Shown here: positions 7,358 to 15,281 of the stretch, piece after piece | Numbering within the stretch: position 1 is the stretch's first letter | Layout of the letters: every line of letters begins with the position of its first letter | Assembly (NCBI GenBank): GCA_031386985.1 | Contig: JANNCV010000037.1 | Location: 1-33,842, forward strand | Direction of reading: 5' to 3' | Length of the DNA stretch: 33,842 bases | DNA from: JANJUB01 sp031386985 | GTDB taxonomy: Bacteria; Armatimonadota; Fimbriimonadia; Fimbriimonadales; Fimbriimonadaceae | Program-made: the position numbers and the translations under genes | Notes under the pieces: generated by a model | What the model saw: only the letters and a program-made list of their open reading frames with translations | Database searches by the model: none | What the model was told of the DNA's origin: nothing

Positions 7358-8478
7358 GCAGGCACCTCAGGCGATTGGATGCCAAAGTGCTTCAGAACCA
7401 CAAACCGGGTTCGCTCGGCGGCGCGCCCATCGCCATAGGGGCTTACGGTTTGGGCCATTTTTTGATACTCCACCTTGTCTTCTAAGAGAAGGCGGGCTTC
7501 GCTTACAATGGCATCGTAATCGGTGCCAACAAGCTTTGCCGCTCCGGCGTGAACGCCTTCCGGCCGTTCCGTCGTCTCGCGCAAAACCAAAACCGGTTTT
7601 GCGAACGCTGGCGCCTCCTCCTGAACCCCACCGGAATCGGTCAGAATCAAGTCCGACCTCTGCATCAGCTTCACAAACGGCGCATAATCCGGTGGCTCAA
7701 TCAGGTGAACCCGGTCCACTCCCCCCAAAACTGAAGTTAGCACTTCCCGAACAGCCGGGTTTCGGTGCAAGGCAACCACTAAGAGCGCATCTGGAGTTGA
7801 CTCCAAAATATGCCGAGCCGCTCTTGCGATTCGCTGTTGGGGATCTCCCCAGTTTTCTCGGCGGTGGGTTGTTAGCAAGATCACCCTCCCGGCGTGATCC
7901 GGAAACCACGTTTGAGGAAGCTTTTCCGCAACTTCCAAAACCGCATCAATGCCAGTGTTCCCCGTAACATAAATATCTGTCGCTTCGCGGCCCTCTCGGC
8001 GGAGATTCTCTGCCGCCCAATTCGTCGGGGCGAAATGGTGTTTTGAAATGAGACCGGTAGCCCGGCGGTTAAATTCCTCGGGGAACGGATTCCAAATCGT
8101 ATCGGTTCGAAGGCCAGCCTCGACGTGCCCGAACGGGATTTGGCGATAAAAAGCGGCCAGGCTTGCCACGAAGGTCGTGCTCGTATCCCCTTGAGCAATC
8201 ACGTAATCCGGTTTTAGATCGTCCAGTATCCGATCTAGTCCTTCTAGGGCTCGGCAAGTTACTTGGGCTAGCGTTTGGCCATGTTGCATGATGGCTAGAT
8301 CGTGGTCAGCCTTTAGATCGAAAGCGGCCAGGGCTTGGTCAAGCATCTCACGGTGTTGACCGGTGGCGACGACCAACGTCTCGGCCTCGGGGAATCGCCG
8401 CAACTCCTTGATCACCGGCGCGGTTTTGATCGTGTCCGGCCGTGTCCCTACTACGCAAATTATTCGTGGCTTATCCAT
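7348..8478 (-). CDS. wecB: UDP-N-acetylglucosamine 2-epimerase, non-hydrolysing
   Basis: Cytosolic enzyme interconverting UDP-GlcNAc and UDP-ManNAc, precursor of surface polysaccharides. The 376 residues show the GT-B fold signatures: VVGTRPDTIKTAPVI (residues 6-20; most relatives read GTRPEAIK), QGDTSTTFVASLAAFY (about 95), GHVEAGLRT (about 116), LTTHRRENWG (about 203) and LTDSGGVQEEAPAF (about 279) followed by RETTERPEG. The start overlaps the end of the TagO/WecA-like gene by eight bases. Together with that enzyme it points to a lipid-linked polymer that starts GlcNAc-ManNAc. Confidence 0.95.
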   Translation of the reverse strand: MDKPRIICVVGTRPDTIKTAPVIKELRRFPEAETLVVATGQHREMLDQALAAFDLKADHDLAIMQHGQTLAQVTCRALEGLDRILDDLKPDYVIAQGDTSTTFVASLAAFYRQIPFGHVEAGLRTDTIWNPFPEEFNRRATGLISKHHFAPTNWAAENLRREGREATDIYVTGNTGIDAVLEVAEKLPQTWFPDHAGRVILLTTHRRENWGDPQQRIARAARHILESTPDALLVVALHRNPAVREVLTSVLGGVDRVHLIEPPDYAPFVKLMQRSDLILTDSGGVQEEAPAFAKPVLVLRETTERPEGVHAGAAKLVGTDYDAIVSEARLLLEDKVEYQKMAQTVSPYGDGRAAERTRFVVLKHFGIQSPEVPAWG

Positions 8479-9499
8479 AAAATCTCACCGCAAGCACGAG
8501 CACCGTGCACAGAACCAACGCGATAGCGTACAAGACCCAAACCGCCTGCCGCTGAGAGAGTCCGCGATCAAGCAATTGGTGGTGAATGTGCCGCTTATCC
8601 GCTTGAGTTATGGGCACCCCACTGAGCTTTCTTCGAATCACCACTTGGACCGCATCGAAAAGTTGGACGCCAAAGATCATAATCGGAACGGCGATCGCCA
8701 CCGCCGCCGCTGTTTTCATCGCGCCGACGATGCTAAGGCATGCCAAGAAGAACCCAAGCAACTGGGCCCCACCGGTGCCCATGATGATTCGGGCGGGGTT
8801 GTAGTTGTGCCGAATGAACCCGAGCGATGCGCCGGCGAGGGCGGCGGCTAGGAGGGCCACTCGCGGTTGTCCCTCATAAATCCCAATGACCGCAATGGCG
8901 GCCCCGGCGATGGCGGCTATTCCCGATGCCAAACCGTCAACCCCGTCAATTGTATCGAGCGTTTTGCTTACGACGAAAATGTAAATGGCAGTTAGCGGCC
9001 ACGCCCAAATGTGAAAATCAATCCAAACGCCGTTTGCGGCGAGGGGCGGCCAGGACATTCCCTTGATCTGCACTACTCCCGCACTGGAGGCAAAGAACTG
9101 GATGGCAAATCCAGCGGCAAGAAGATAGGCAAGCTGTATTTTTGCGCTGAATTGATGAAGGTCATCCAGGGCCCCACCCACCACGAGAAGGGCGGCGATA
9201 CCAAGCATTCCTAAGATATAGAGAGCGAACGGGTGATTTGGAAAAGCCAAGGGCAACGCGACCAAGATCGCAACGAGGATCCCCGCATAGATTCCAATCC
9301 CCCCCCAACGAGGTAACGGGACCTTATGAATTCGGCGATCATCCCGGTTCGGATCGTCAACCGCACCGTATCGAAATGCCATTTTTCGCACCAGGGGCGT
9401 AACCACCCATGTGACCGCCAAAGCTAGAAGCCCAACAAGAAACGGGGCGCGAAATCCCCCCATGAACTTCCCCGAGACGGCTTCAGCCAGGAACTCCAT
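8471..9499 (-). CDS. UDP-GlcNAc:undecaprenyl-phosphate GlcNAc-1-phosphate transferase-like (TagO/WecA family)
   Basis: Integral membrane protein of the MraY/WecA family, which transfers a sugar-1-phosphate from a UDP-sugar to undecaprenyl phosphate. The protein has about ten spans and the motifs DPNRDDRRIHKVPLPRWGG (about 50), GGALDDLHQF (about 109), DTIDGVDGLASG (about 187) and the cytosolic loop with DKRHIHHQLLDRG (about 305). Oddly, the segment that usually reads MGDxGSxxLG is MGTGGAQLLG, so the aspartate is replaced by threonine. ATG at 9499 is chosen because it overlaps the previous stop as TGATG; a TTG lies directly before. It overlaps wecB by eight bases. Confidence 0.9.
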   Translation of the reverse strand: MEFLAEAVSGKFMGGFRAPFLVGLLALAVTWVVTPLVRKMAFRYGAVDDPNRDDRRIHKVPLPRWGGIGIYAGILVAILVALPLAFPNHPFALYILGMLGIAALLVVGGALDDLHQFSAKIQLAYLLAAGFAIQFFASSAGVVQIKGMSWPPLAANGVWIDFHIWAWPLTAIYIFVVSKTLDTIDGVDGLASGIAAIAGAAIAVIGIYEGQPRVALLAAALAGASLGFIRHNYNPARIIMGTGGAQLLGFFLACLSIVGAMKTAAAVAIAVPIMIFGVQLFDAVQVVIRRKLSGVPITQADKRHIHHQLLDRGLSQRQAVWVLYAIALVLCTVLVLAVRFYG

Positions 9500-9987
9500 C
9501 AAGCCCCTAGGTCCACGGAGTCCAAGGCGCCATCTGTAAACCGAAAAACTTCCATCTTAGATTCACGAAACAACTCTAGAGAGAAATCATCTGGATAGTC
9601 TCCCTCATAGATGACGCGAACAATGCCCGCGTTGATAACCATTTTTGCGCAGTTGTTGCAGGGTTGGCAAGTCACATATATGGTGCTTCCTTCGCACGCT
9701 ACACCGATGAACGCAGCCTGAAGCAAAGCGTTCTGCTCAGCGTGCAGGGCACGAATGCAATGGCCAGCGCGCATACAACCGTCGGGCCAGTCGTGTTTCT
9801 CGCCGTCAGCAGGACAATGCGAAACCCCTCGGGGAGCCCCGTTATAACCTGTAGCCAGAATACGACGATCACGAACAATGACCGCACCGACGCTGCGTCG
9901 AGGGCAAGTCGCTCTTGTCGCAACCAAATGCGCGATTTGCATGAAGTAGGTATCCCAGCTCGGACGCTCAGCCATATTATCGTTCAA
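9499..9987 (-). CDS. dCMP deaminase (ComEB-like cytidine/deoxycytidylate deaminase)
   Basis: Zinc-dependent deaminase making dUMP from dCMP for thymidylate synthesis. The 162 residues show the zinc site: HAEQNALLQAA (about residue 83; His and catalytic Glu) and CQPCNNCAKMVINAGI (about 108; two Cys ligands), plus the N-terminal CPRRSVGAVIV element and the extra CPADGEKHDWPDGC insert typical of dCMP deaminases. It overlaps the response regulator end by 11 bases and the next gene by one to four bases. An in-frame ATG at codon 5 could also serve as start. Confidence 0.93.
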   Translation of the reverse strand: MNDNMAERPSWDTYFMQIAHLVATRATCPRRSVGAVIVRDRRILATGYNGAPRGVSHCPADGEKHDWPDGCMRAGHCIRALHAEQNALLQAAFIGVACEGSTIYVTCQPCNNCAKMVINAGIVRVIYEGDYPDDFSLELFRESKMEVFRFTDGALDSVDLGA

Positions 9988-10636
9988 CCAATCGAGACTT
10001 GACGGCCTTCATCGCAGCTTCAGTTCGGCTGTTTACCTGGAGAGCTTTGAGGATGTTGCTCACGTGGTTCTTCACCGTCTTTTCGGCGATCCCTAGCTTT
10101 GTGGCGATCTCCTTGTTTCGCAATCCCATCGCAACGTAATCTAGAATTTCCGACTCCCGATCGCTCAAAGCGAAAAGTTCGGTGTCATCAATATCGTCGT
10201 CTTCCTTAAATCGTCGGAAATCATCAATCAACTTCGCCGCGATGCGCGGTGTGACTTTTGCTTCTCCTCGAGCCGCGAGGCGAATCGCATCAATGACGTC
10301 GTGAGGAGTTGAAGTCTTCAGCAAATATCCTAAAGCGCCGGATCGGAAGGCGTTGTAAACCGTATCGTCTTCCTCGTGGCTGGTTAAAATTACGATCCTG
10401 ATATCCTTTTCTTGTTTGAGAACCTTGCGAATTAGCTCAATTCCATCCATTCTTGGCATTTGAATATCCGTAACAAGAACATCGGGCGGATCGGCCAAAC
10501 AAGCTTCGAGCGCTTCCATCCCATCCTTACAGATGGCCACAAGTTGGCAATCTGGCATCAATGTCAGAGTTTTCTGGATAGCATTACGGAAAGATTGGTC
10601 GTCTTCGGCGACGACAATGCGAATCTGTGGTGGCAT
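9977..10636 (-). CDS. Response regulator, NarL/LuxR family
   Basis: 219-residue two-component response regulator. The receiver domain (about residues 5-120) shows the acidic pocket AEDD, the phospho-acceptor aspartate in DVLVTDIQMPRMDGIEL (about residue 56), the switch LTSHEED and the lysine in LLKTS. A linker leads to a LuxR-type helix-turn-helix (about 150-215: LSDRESEILDYVAMGLRNKE, TVKNHVSNILKAL). No histidine kinase gene is in the window. It is the first gene of the long minus-strand operon, so it may control or merely share its promoter. The ATG follows a TATACT hexamer by seven bases. Confidence 0.94.
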   Translation of the reverse strand: MPPQIRIVVAEDDQSFRNAIQKTLTLMPDCQLVAICKDGMEALEACLADPPDVLVTDIQMPRMDGIELIRKVLKQEKDIRIVILTSHEEDDTVYNAFRSGALGYLLKTSTPHDVIDAIRLAARGEAKVTPRIAAKLIDDFRRFKEDDDIDDTELFALSDRESEILDYVAMGLRNKEIATKLGIAEKTVKNHVSNILKALQVNSRTEAAMKAVKSRLVER

Positions 10637-10643
10637 GGATTAG

Positions 10644-10649
10644 AGTATA
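10644..10649 (-). promoter_or_regulatory. -10 hexamer TATACT heading the eight-gene operon
   Basis: On the minus strand TATACT is followed by seven bases and the ATG of the response regulator, so the mRNA would be leaderless. The -35 zone is AT-rich with no consensus match. Confidence 0.5.
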
Positions 10650-10718
10650 TCGCGGGCAGCAAAATTAGAAATTTTAGAAAAACTTTAACAATTGCCACCC
10701 ATTTACGAAAATTGCCGC

Positions 10719-10724
10719 TATAAT
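10719..10724 (+). promoter_or_regulatory. -10 hexamer TATAAT before the pseudopilin gene
   Basis: A perfect TATAAT lies 35 bases upstream of the ATG at 10760, giving a leader of about 29 bases. A GGAGG at 10734-10738 lies 21 bases before the ATG, too far for a normal Shine-Dalgarno site, and can pair with CTCC at 10741-10744 in a short hairpin. Confidence 0.5.
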
Positions 10725-10759
10725 AGCCGTGTTGGAGGCACTCCGCAAAAAAAACAATT

Positions 10760-11755
10760 ATGAAAAATCGTGCTTTTACTTTGATTGAACTCTTGGTCGT
10801 TATTGCAATTATTGCAATTCTCGCGGCCATTCTCTTCCCTGTTTTCGCGCAAGCTAAAGAAGCTGCGAAGAAAACCGCCGCGATCAGCAACTACAAGCAG
10901 CAAGGCACTGGAACCCAGCTTTACATGGGCGACAATGATGACTTGATGATGATGTCGTTCCGCTGGGCCGTAACTCCGGGCGAATATCGCCCTGGCGACT
11001 ACCACCGCGTACCCCATAACTGGGACTCATCCTTCGCTATTTCTCAGCAACAAGAAGAAGAAGTCTTTTGGGCGAACTCGATGCTTCCTTACACGAAGAA
11101 TCAAGACCTTCTTGAGCAACCCGGTCTCATTGAGACTCGAAATGCAGGTTATGCTGGTTATGCAAATGCCAACGACGTGCGAAAAGCTCGACGTGTTAGC
11201 ATGACGTTCAACGGTATGCTGCACAGCTGGTCTGGAACTGCGGTTAACGAGCCTTCAAAGCTTCCTCTTATCTGGGGTGGCCTCTGGAAGCAGAACCGAC
11301 TTGGCTTGGCTCGATCCAGCCCCACTCTGTGGTGCAACGCTCCAGCTCCCGCTTCGACAACCTGCCGCTTTAATGCTGGCGGTTTGCCTCAGCCTGGTTC
11401 AAGCAACGGTGGCTATGGTTACAACTGGTGGGGTTTTGCAACTCCTCAGAACTACTTCACCGTGTGGCAGTACAGCAAGGGCTTGATCATGGTTCGAACC
11501 GACTCGTCGGCTAAGTACTATGGCATCAACCACGTTATGTCGCCACTCTACGATACAAACGCGAATAGCTCGCCTTGGTCGCAGTTCGATGCAGGGTTCC
11601 CCGGATCACCTCGCTGGATGAATGACTGTGTTAATCCTAACACGACCACTTTCACCACGGCTGAGATCCTCTACCCTTGCTTCTTCCGCCCGGATAGCAA
11701 CTTCGCTTGGACGTTTGCGCAAGTAGACTTCTGCGATAAGACTGGTAGCTGCTAA
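10760..11755 (+). CDS. Pseudopilin-like protein (type II secretion/prepilin N-terminal domain)
   Basis: 331-residue protein starting with a class III prepilin signal: MKNRAFTLIELLVVIAIIAILAAILFPVF, with the conserved Glu in FTLIE and a hydrophobic helix of about 22 residues. Prepilin peptidase would cut before the Phe. The following AQAKEAAKKTAAISNYKQQGTG and MGDNDD are the typical start of the DUF1559-like solute-binding domain common in Armatimonadota and Planctomycetota. The usual C-terminal H-X9-DG element is not evident; instead the end is rich in Asn, Trp and Cys (CDKTGSC). It stands alone between its own promoter and a terminator. Function beyond a surface or secretion pseudopilin is unknown. 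Confidence 0.88.
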   Translation: MKNRAFTLIELLVVIAIIAILAAILFPVFAQAKEAAKKTAAISNYKQQGTGTQLYMGDNDDLMMMSFRWAVTPGEYRPGDYHRVPHNWDSSFAISQQQEEEVFWANSMLPYTKNQDLLEQPGLIETRNAGYAGYANANDVRKARRVSMTFNGMLHSWSGTAVNEPSKLPLIWGGLWKQNRLGLARSSPTLWCNAPAPASTTCRFNAGGLPQPGSSNGGYGYNWWGFATPQNYFTVWQYSKGLIMVRTDSSAKYYGINHVMSPLYDTNANSSPWSQFDAGFPGSPRWMNDCVNPNTTTFTTAEILYPCFFRPDSNFAWTFAQVDFCDKTGSC

Positions 11756-11779
11756 TCACAGCCCAGTAGGGTAAAACTA

Positions 11780-11814
11780 ACGCCTGAGCGGCTCAAAATG
11801 AGAAGCTCAGGCGT
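11780..11814 (+). terminator. Hairpin terminator after the pseudopilin
   Basis: ACGCCTGAGC and GCTCAGGCGT form a perfect 10-bp stem around a 15-base loop that itself contains CTCA/TGAG, followed by ATTTCT. The U run is short, so termination may be partial. Confidence 0.6.
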
Positions 11815-11840
11815 ATTTCTAAATGGCAGGTGCAAAAATC

Positions 11841-12011
11841 ATGAAAAAAACAATCATTTTCCTTCTCGCAGTAAGCGTTGTCCTGGTCGGATGTAGCACT
11901 CCGACTGAAGAGGTGACAAGCACGAACAAGACCACAACCGTGGGCGGTGCAAATGGACAAAAGAAGAATGCGATGGAAACCGACGGCGGTCTCAAGCCCG
12001 ACGGTAAATAA
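11841..12011 (+). CDS. Small lipoprotein, 56 aa
   Basis: A short lipoprotein: MKKTIIFLLAVSVVLVGC has a Lys-Lys start, a hydrophobic core and a lipobox ending in Cys at residue 18. The mature part is only about 39 residues, rich in Thr, Asn, Lys and Gly, with no domain. ATG at 11841 is chosen over an earlier in-frame ATG at 11823 because it gives a proper signal peptide and has AGGTG about eight bases upstream. It lies between two hairpin terminators and so is probably its own unit or a read-through product of the pseudopilin message. Function unknown. Confidence 0.7.
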   Translation: MKKTIIFLLAVSVVLVGCSTPTEEVTSTNKTTTVGGANGQKKNAMETDGGLKPDGK

Positions 12012-12030
12012 GCTCGAACAGCAAAATAAG

Positions 12031-12066
12031 AACGCGGACCTACTCAAGAGGGGTCCGCGTTTTTTG
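12031..12066 (+). terminator. Rho-independent terminator after the small lipoprotein
   Basis: AACGCGGACC and GGTCCGCGTT form a 10-bp stem around an 11-base loop, directly followed by a run of T. A strong terminator by eye. Confidence 0.85.
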
Positions 12067-12080
12067 TGCATTGGAGTTCC

Positions 12081-12114
12081 AACCCGGTGATCACTGGAGC
12101 CCGCGAGCCGGGTT
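12081..12114. repeat. Inverted repeat AACCCGG/CCGGGTT
   Basis: A 7-bp stem around a 20-base loop that contains the palindrome GTGATCAC. It lies between the terminator and the next promoter; its role, if any, is unknown. Confidence 0.4.
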
Positions 12115-12147
12115 ATGATGCAATATGTTGCCAAATTTGCTCACGAC

Positions 12148-12176
12148 TTGCAATTATTGCTGTTTCGGGCCAAAAT
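12148..12176 (+). promoter_or_regulatory. Promoter TTGCAA-17-CAAAAT, leaderless type
   Basis: TTGCAA (12148-12153) and CAAAAT (12171-12176) are 17 bases apart, as in sigma-70 promoters. The GTG start of the next gene follows five bases later. Confidence 0.55.
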
Positions 12177-12181
12177 AGAGC

Positions 12182-12889
12182 GTGAACAAATATTCCGTTA
12201 TTCTTGTTGGTGCCTTGATCGCGGTTGGTTGCGATAAGAAATCTAATGAGCCCGCCTTTGTCGAGGTGGGCGCACCAGCGAAGGTCGCGCAAACGCCGAG
12301 CGCACCGGTAATGCCTTCGAAAATGGAGCGCGTGCCGAGCGGCTTCCCAATCTACACCGGTCTCGTTAATAAGCCAGTTGCGGTTGAGTCCATGATGACT
12401 TTTGAGGGGGTTCGGACCGAAGATGATTTTGCCAATGTAATCGCTGAATATAAGAAAATGGCCAAGGATTGGCGTTGCGAGGAAATTGGCAAGGAAACTT
12501 GGTTTTTTAAGCCCGGAACCAAGGGCGAGACCATGCGCATCATGCTGATAAAAACGCCTAAGGGAAAAGCTCAAATCATCATGGGAACTTTAGACCTGAA
12601 CCAACTCCAAATGGTAGTCGCGAACATTTTCCCGTTCCTGAAGGAGAGAGGCCGCGATCACATCAAGGGAATCACGACAAAGCGAATGTGGAAAGATGTT
12701 GAAAGCGGGAAGATAGAAGCGATGCTGGCGGATTACAAGTTTGCCGCCGGTGCCCGAAAAGATGGGTCATCCATTAGCACGATCCCGATGGACGGCAAAG
12801 ATCGTAAACCTTACCTCTGTCAATGTCATATGGTGGTCGAAGACGGATTGCCGCGAATTGACTCGATAACTATCGTGCCGGGCCGATGA
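12182..12889 (+). CDS. Lipoprotein of unknown function, 235 aa
   Basis: The N-terminus MNKYSVILVGALIAVGC is a lipoprotein signal with the lipobox Cys at residue 17. The mature protein has a Pro/Ala linker (about 25-45) and then a globular part with no family I can name; it contains the stretch FKPGTKGETMRIMLIKTPKG, alternating strands and helices, and an abundance of Lys. The GTG start at 12182 is chosen because it begins the signal peptide exactly and lies five bases after a well-spaced promoter. It probably faces the periplasm. Confidence 0.7.
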   Translation: MNKYSVILVGALIAVGCDKKSNEPAFVEVGAPAKVAQTPSAPVMPSKMERVPSGFPIYTGLVNKPVAVESMMTFEGVRTEDDFANVIAEYKKMAKDWRCEEIGKETWFFKPGTKGETMRIMLIKTPKGKAQIIMGTLDLNQLQMVVANIFPFLKERGRDHIKGITTKRMWKDVESGKIEAMLADYKFAAGARKDGSSISTIPMDGKDRKPYLCQCHMVVEDGLPRIDSITIVPGR

Positions 12890-12895
12890 TCTGAT

Positions 12896-14014
12896 CTATG
12901 GGTTGATTCGGAAATTCGCGGTCTTCGTACCCGCTGAAACCGTGGCGGTTACGGTTACGGTTTTTGCCGAGGTTACTGCAACCGTCGTGATATTAAAAGT
13001 CACCGAGCTTGCCCCCGCCGGCACGGTTACTGAACTGGGGGTTACGGCAAACGCGGAGTTATCAAACACAGATACGTTCCGCCCGCCGGGACCCGCGATT
13101 CCGTTGATAACCAACCGGCACGAAACGGTATTGCCCCCGATCACCGGGTTGGGCGTGAAGACCATTCCCGTCGGAATGAGCGGAGCGAGCGTGAGCGGTT
13201 GAGTTCTCGTTAGAGAGCCGAGCCGGGCCGAAACCGTTGTGTTTATTGTGCTGTTAACCGCCATCGTTTGAATCTGGAACGCTTTTGAAAGCAAACCAGC
13301 ATTGACCGTCGCCGTTGGGGGCGTGGTTACGAGCGAGCTATTATCAAAAGTCGTGAAGACGGTCGGAGTAGCAAATGCCAAAGGCATCGTGACGGTGCCA
13401 AGCAAGAAATTCTGCCCAGCCACGGTACTTTTGCTCAACGCGAAATCAAAAAGCATCGAGCCCACCACATTGTCTATTCCAACTTGCCCAACCGTGAAAT
13501 CGCCCCCCGCCGAGATCGTCGTTTCTTCGCGAAACATCAGCCGATCTAAGGCGGCGAGCGTAGCATCAAATGTCGCGGTTCCAGTGGTCAAAGTGAAGTC
13601 CGATGCCTTCAACTCCCAGGAAAAATGGGCCCATCCCGAGCCATTGTGTAAGTTCACAAATGCGTTCGACGACCACCTTGTACCCAACGGCCCATGCAAA
13701 ATCAAGCGCATATCAAGTTCGCCGGCGCCGGTGTTCTTAAAATCGGCATCAATACGAGCAACTCCGGCGGCGGTGTAGTTGCCGCTCCAGCGCGGAATGT
13801 TGTAAGTTGCCAAGTGCCCACCGATTCCCGTTGTGATTTGCAAGTATTTATCATTCAAACCCGTAGGTCCGCCGGTGGGAATGTTCGTAGGCGCAGCTCC
13901 TCCACCCCATGAATGAACGGTCCCATCCGTAAACGTGTCCATTCGATTCAGAACGACTTGGGCTTGGCTGGCAGCAACAATCATAGACGAAAAGGCAAAC
14001 AAAATTCGGCGCAT
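12896..14014 (-). CDS. Secreted Ig-like repeat protein
   Basis: 372 residues from the ATG at 14014: MRRILFAFSSMIVAASQAQ is a signal peptide with likely cleavage after AQA/SQA. The N-terminal half (about 25-190) is a beta-rich region that resembles carbohydrate or laminin-G-type sandwiches (DTFTDGTVHSWGGG, then alternating strands), followed by at least two Ig-like modules (about 195-285 and 290-372). The last module has PNPVIGGNTVSCRLVINGI, VPAGASSVTFNITT and VTVTATVSAG, as in bacterial Ig-like cell-surface repeats. A longer reading from 14083 would bury the signal peptide, so it is rejected. A CATTAT hexamer lies six bases upstream. Probably an exported surface protein. Confidence 0.78.
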   Translation of the reverse strand: MRRILFAFSSMIVAASQAQVVLNRMDTFTDGTVHSWGGGAAPTNIPTGGPTGLNDKYLQITTGIGGHLATYNIPRWSGNYTAAGVARIDADFKNTGAGELDMRLILHGPLGTRWSSNAFVNLHNGSGWAHFSWELKASDFTLTTGTATFDATLAALDRLMFREETTISAGGDFTVGQVGIDNVVGSMLFDFALSKSTVAGQNFLLGTVTMPLAFATPTVFTTFDNSSLVTTPPTATVNAGLLSKAFQIQTMAVNSTINTTVSARLGSLTRTQPLTLAPLIPTGMVFTPNPVIGGNTVSCRLVINGIAGPGGRNVSVFDNSAFAVTPSSVTVPAGASSVTFNITTVAVTSAKTVTVTATVSAGTKTANFRINP

Positions 14015-14020
14015 ACTCGC

Positions 14021-14026
14021 ATAATG
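14021..14026 (-). promoter_or_regulatory. -10 hexamer CATTAT before the Ig-like gene
   Basis: On the minus strand CATTAT is followed by six bases and the ATG at 14014, again a leaderless layout. No -35 match. Confidence 0.35.
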
Positions 14027-14148
14027 CCACAAATGGGGGCCGGGTTTCCCTTCCCGCCATTTCTCTCCCGGTAGACTCGTCATATTGATCCAAACATACA
14101 GCGGGGCAGAATCTGATTAACCTCACCAAGGCCGATGCTCGCCGCGGT

Positions 14149-15279
14149 TTGGTGAACTACCACTTCCAGCAATCCGACTTGCGAGAAGCTTTCGAGCGCC
14201 TGCGTAGTGTGCAGTTCGATCCGATCGCACCGGCCGGCTGCAATCATGATCTAGTGCTGCAAGCCCGCATTCCTGGCTACAAGGTTGGAGATTGGAATAG
14301 AGCCGCCTATGAGGATAGGTTCTTGTATGACGGCTGGGATAAGCAAGCTTGCCTCGTGCCCTTCGCGGGTTGGACCCTCCGTCGAGTGATTTACGGATGG
14401 CATCGCCAGAGTTTTGACCGGATTTTCAATGACCAACCCCATGCCGTTAAGGAAGTGCTACAAGAGCTAAAGGACAGGGGCCCGCTCTTGCCCAAAGAAT
14501 TTGCGTTTCAAGAGAAAAAGCCTGATTGGCGTGGCTCTTGGCACGGCCCTAATCTCACCAAGCAAACCCTTCGCGCCCTATGGCACTCTGGCGAAGTAAT
14601 GACTCACGGACGCCGGAATGGGCACCACGTTTATGATCTTGCCGAGCGAGTTGTGCCCGCCAAACTGTGGGAAGCGCCACGACTCTCAGAATCAGATTCT
14701 GTTCGAGGGATTCTTCTTGATCGTCATCAGGCGATGGGGATGATCCGGCCCAACGCTCAATACGAAGTTTGGTCCATGGGTGGCCCGACCATCTTTCGGC
14801 ATGAGCGGACGGCCGAGTTGGTTTCTTCGGGTGAGTTGGTTAAAGTTGATATCGAAGGCGTCCGGGCTCACGCGACGCCGATGTTCCTCGCCGGAATCGG
14901 GCCGCAGTCGAGCGAGCGCGTCACCTTTGTCGCGCCCCTTGATCAATTTATTTGGGATCGCAAAATGATACTGCATGCGTTTGGATTTGACTATAAGTGG
15001 GAGATTTATGTGCCGGAAACCAAGCGAGTTTGGGGCTACTATGTATTGCCCGTGCTGTTCGGCGACCAGTTTGTGGCGCGCGCCGAGTTTTGGTGCCGCA
15101 AGGGTTCGCTCGAGATCAGAGTGTGGCATTGGGAGGACGAGCCCGCCAAAGACTCGCGGTTTTGGGACGCGCTAGCAGAAGCCGCCGGTCGGTTTTGCCG
15201 GTACTGCAGCGCCGATCAAGTTTCGGGAGATGTTCCGAAGCGGGTGCTAGCTGCGTTTCGCCAGGGATTGAAAGTCTAG
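14149..15279 (+). CDS. YcaQ/AlkZ-like winged-helix DNA glycosylase
   Basis: 376 residues of the DUF1006/YcaQ family, monofunctional glycosylases that unhook interstrand crosslinks and N7-alkyl adducts. Visible are the QFDPIAPAG element (the family's vQ-D(s/p)I region carrying the QxD/QxQ-type catalytic motif), YEDRFLYDGWDKQACLVP, the winged-helix part RGPLLPKEF and LRALWHSGEVMTHGR, and the late VTFVAPLDQFIWDRKMI and RVWGYYVLPVLFGDQFVAR. The coordinates use GTG at 14149 (TTG at 14146 is adjacent), but the conserved family start reads on upstream in frame as NLTKADARRGL; the only codons available there are CTG 14113 and ATT 14116 before a TGA at 14086. The true start is probably one of these. 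Confidence 0.85.
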   Translation: MVNYHFQQSDLREAFERLRSVQFDPIAPAGCNHDLVLQARIPGYKVGDWNRAAYEDRFLYDGWDKQACLVPFAGWTLRRVIYGWHRQSFDRIFNDQPHAVKEVLQELKDRGPLLPKEFAFQEKKPDWRGSWHGPNLTKQTLRALWHSGEVMTHGRRNGHHVYDLAERVVPAKLWEAPRLSESDSVRGILLDRHQAMGMIRPNAQYEVWSMGGPTIFRHERTAELVSSGELVKVDIEGVRAHATPMFLAGIGPQSSERVTFVAPLDQFIWDRKMILHAFGFDYKWEIYVPETKRVWGYYVLPVLFGDQFVARAEFWCRKGSLEIRVWHWEDEPAKDSRFWDALAEAAGRFCRYCSADQVSGDVPKRVLAAFRQGLKV

Positions 15280-15281
15280 GA

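Noticed and set aside
7287..7967. Plus-strand open frame opposite wecB and uppP
   Set aside because: Antisense shadow, rich in Pro, Arg and Ser, no family.
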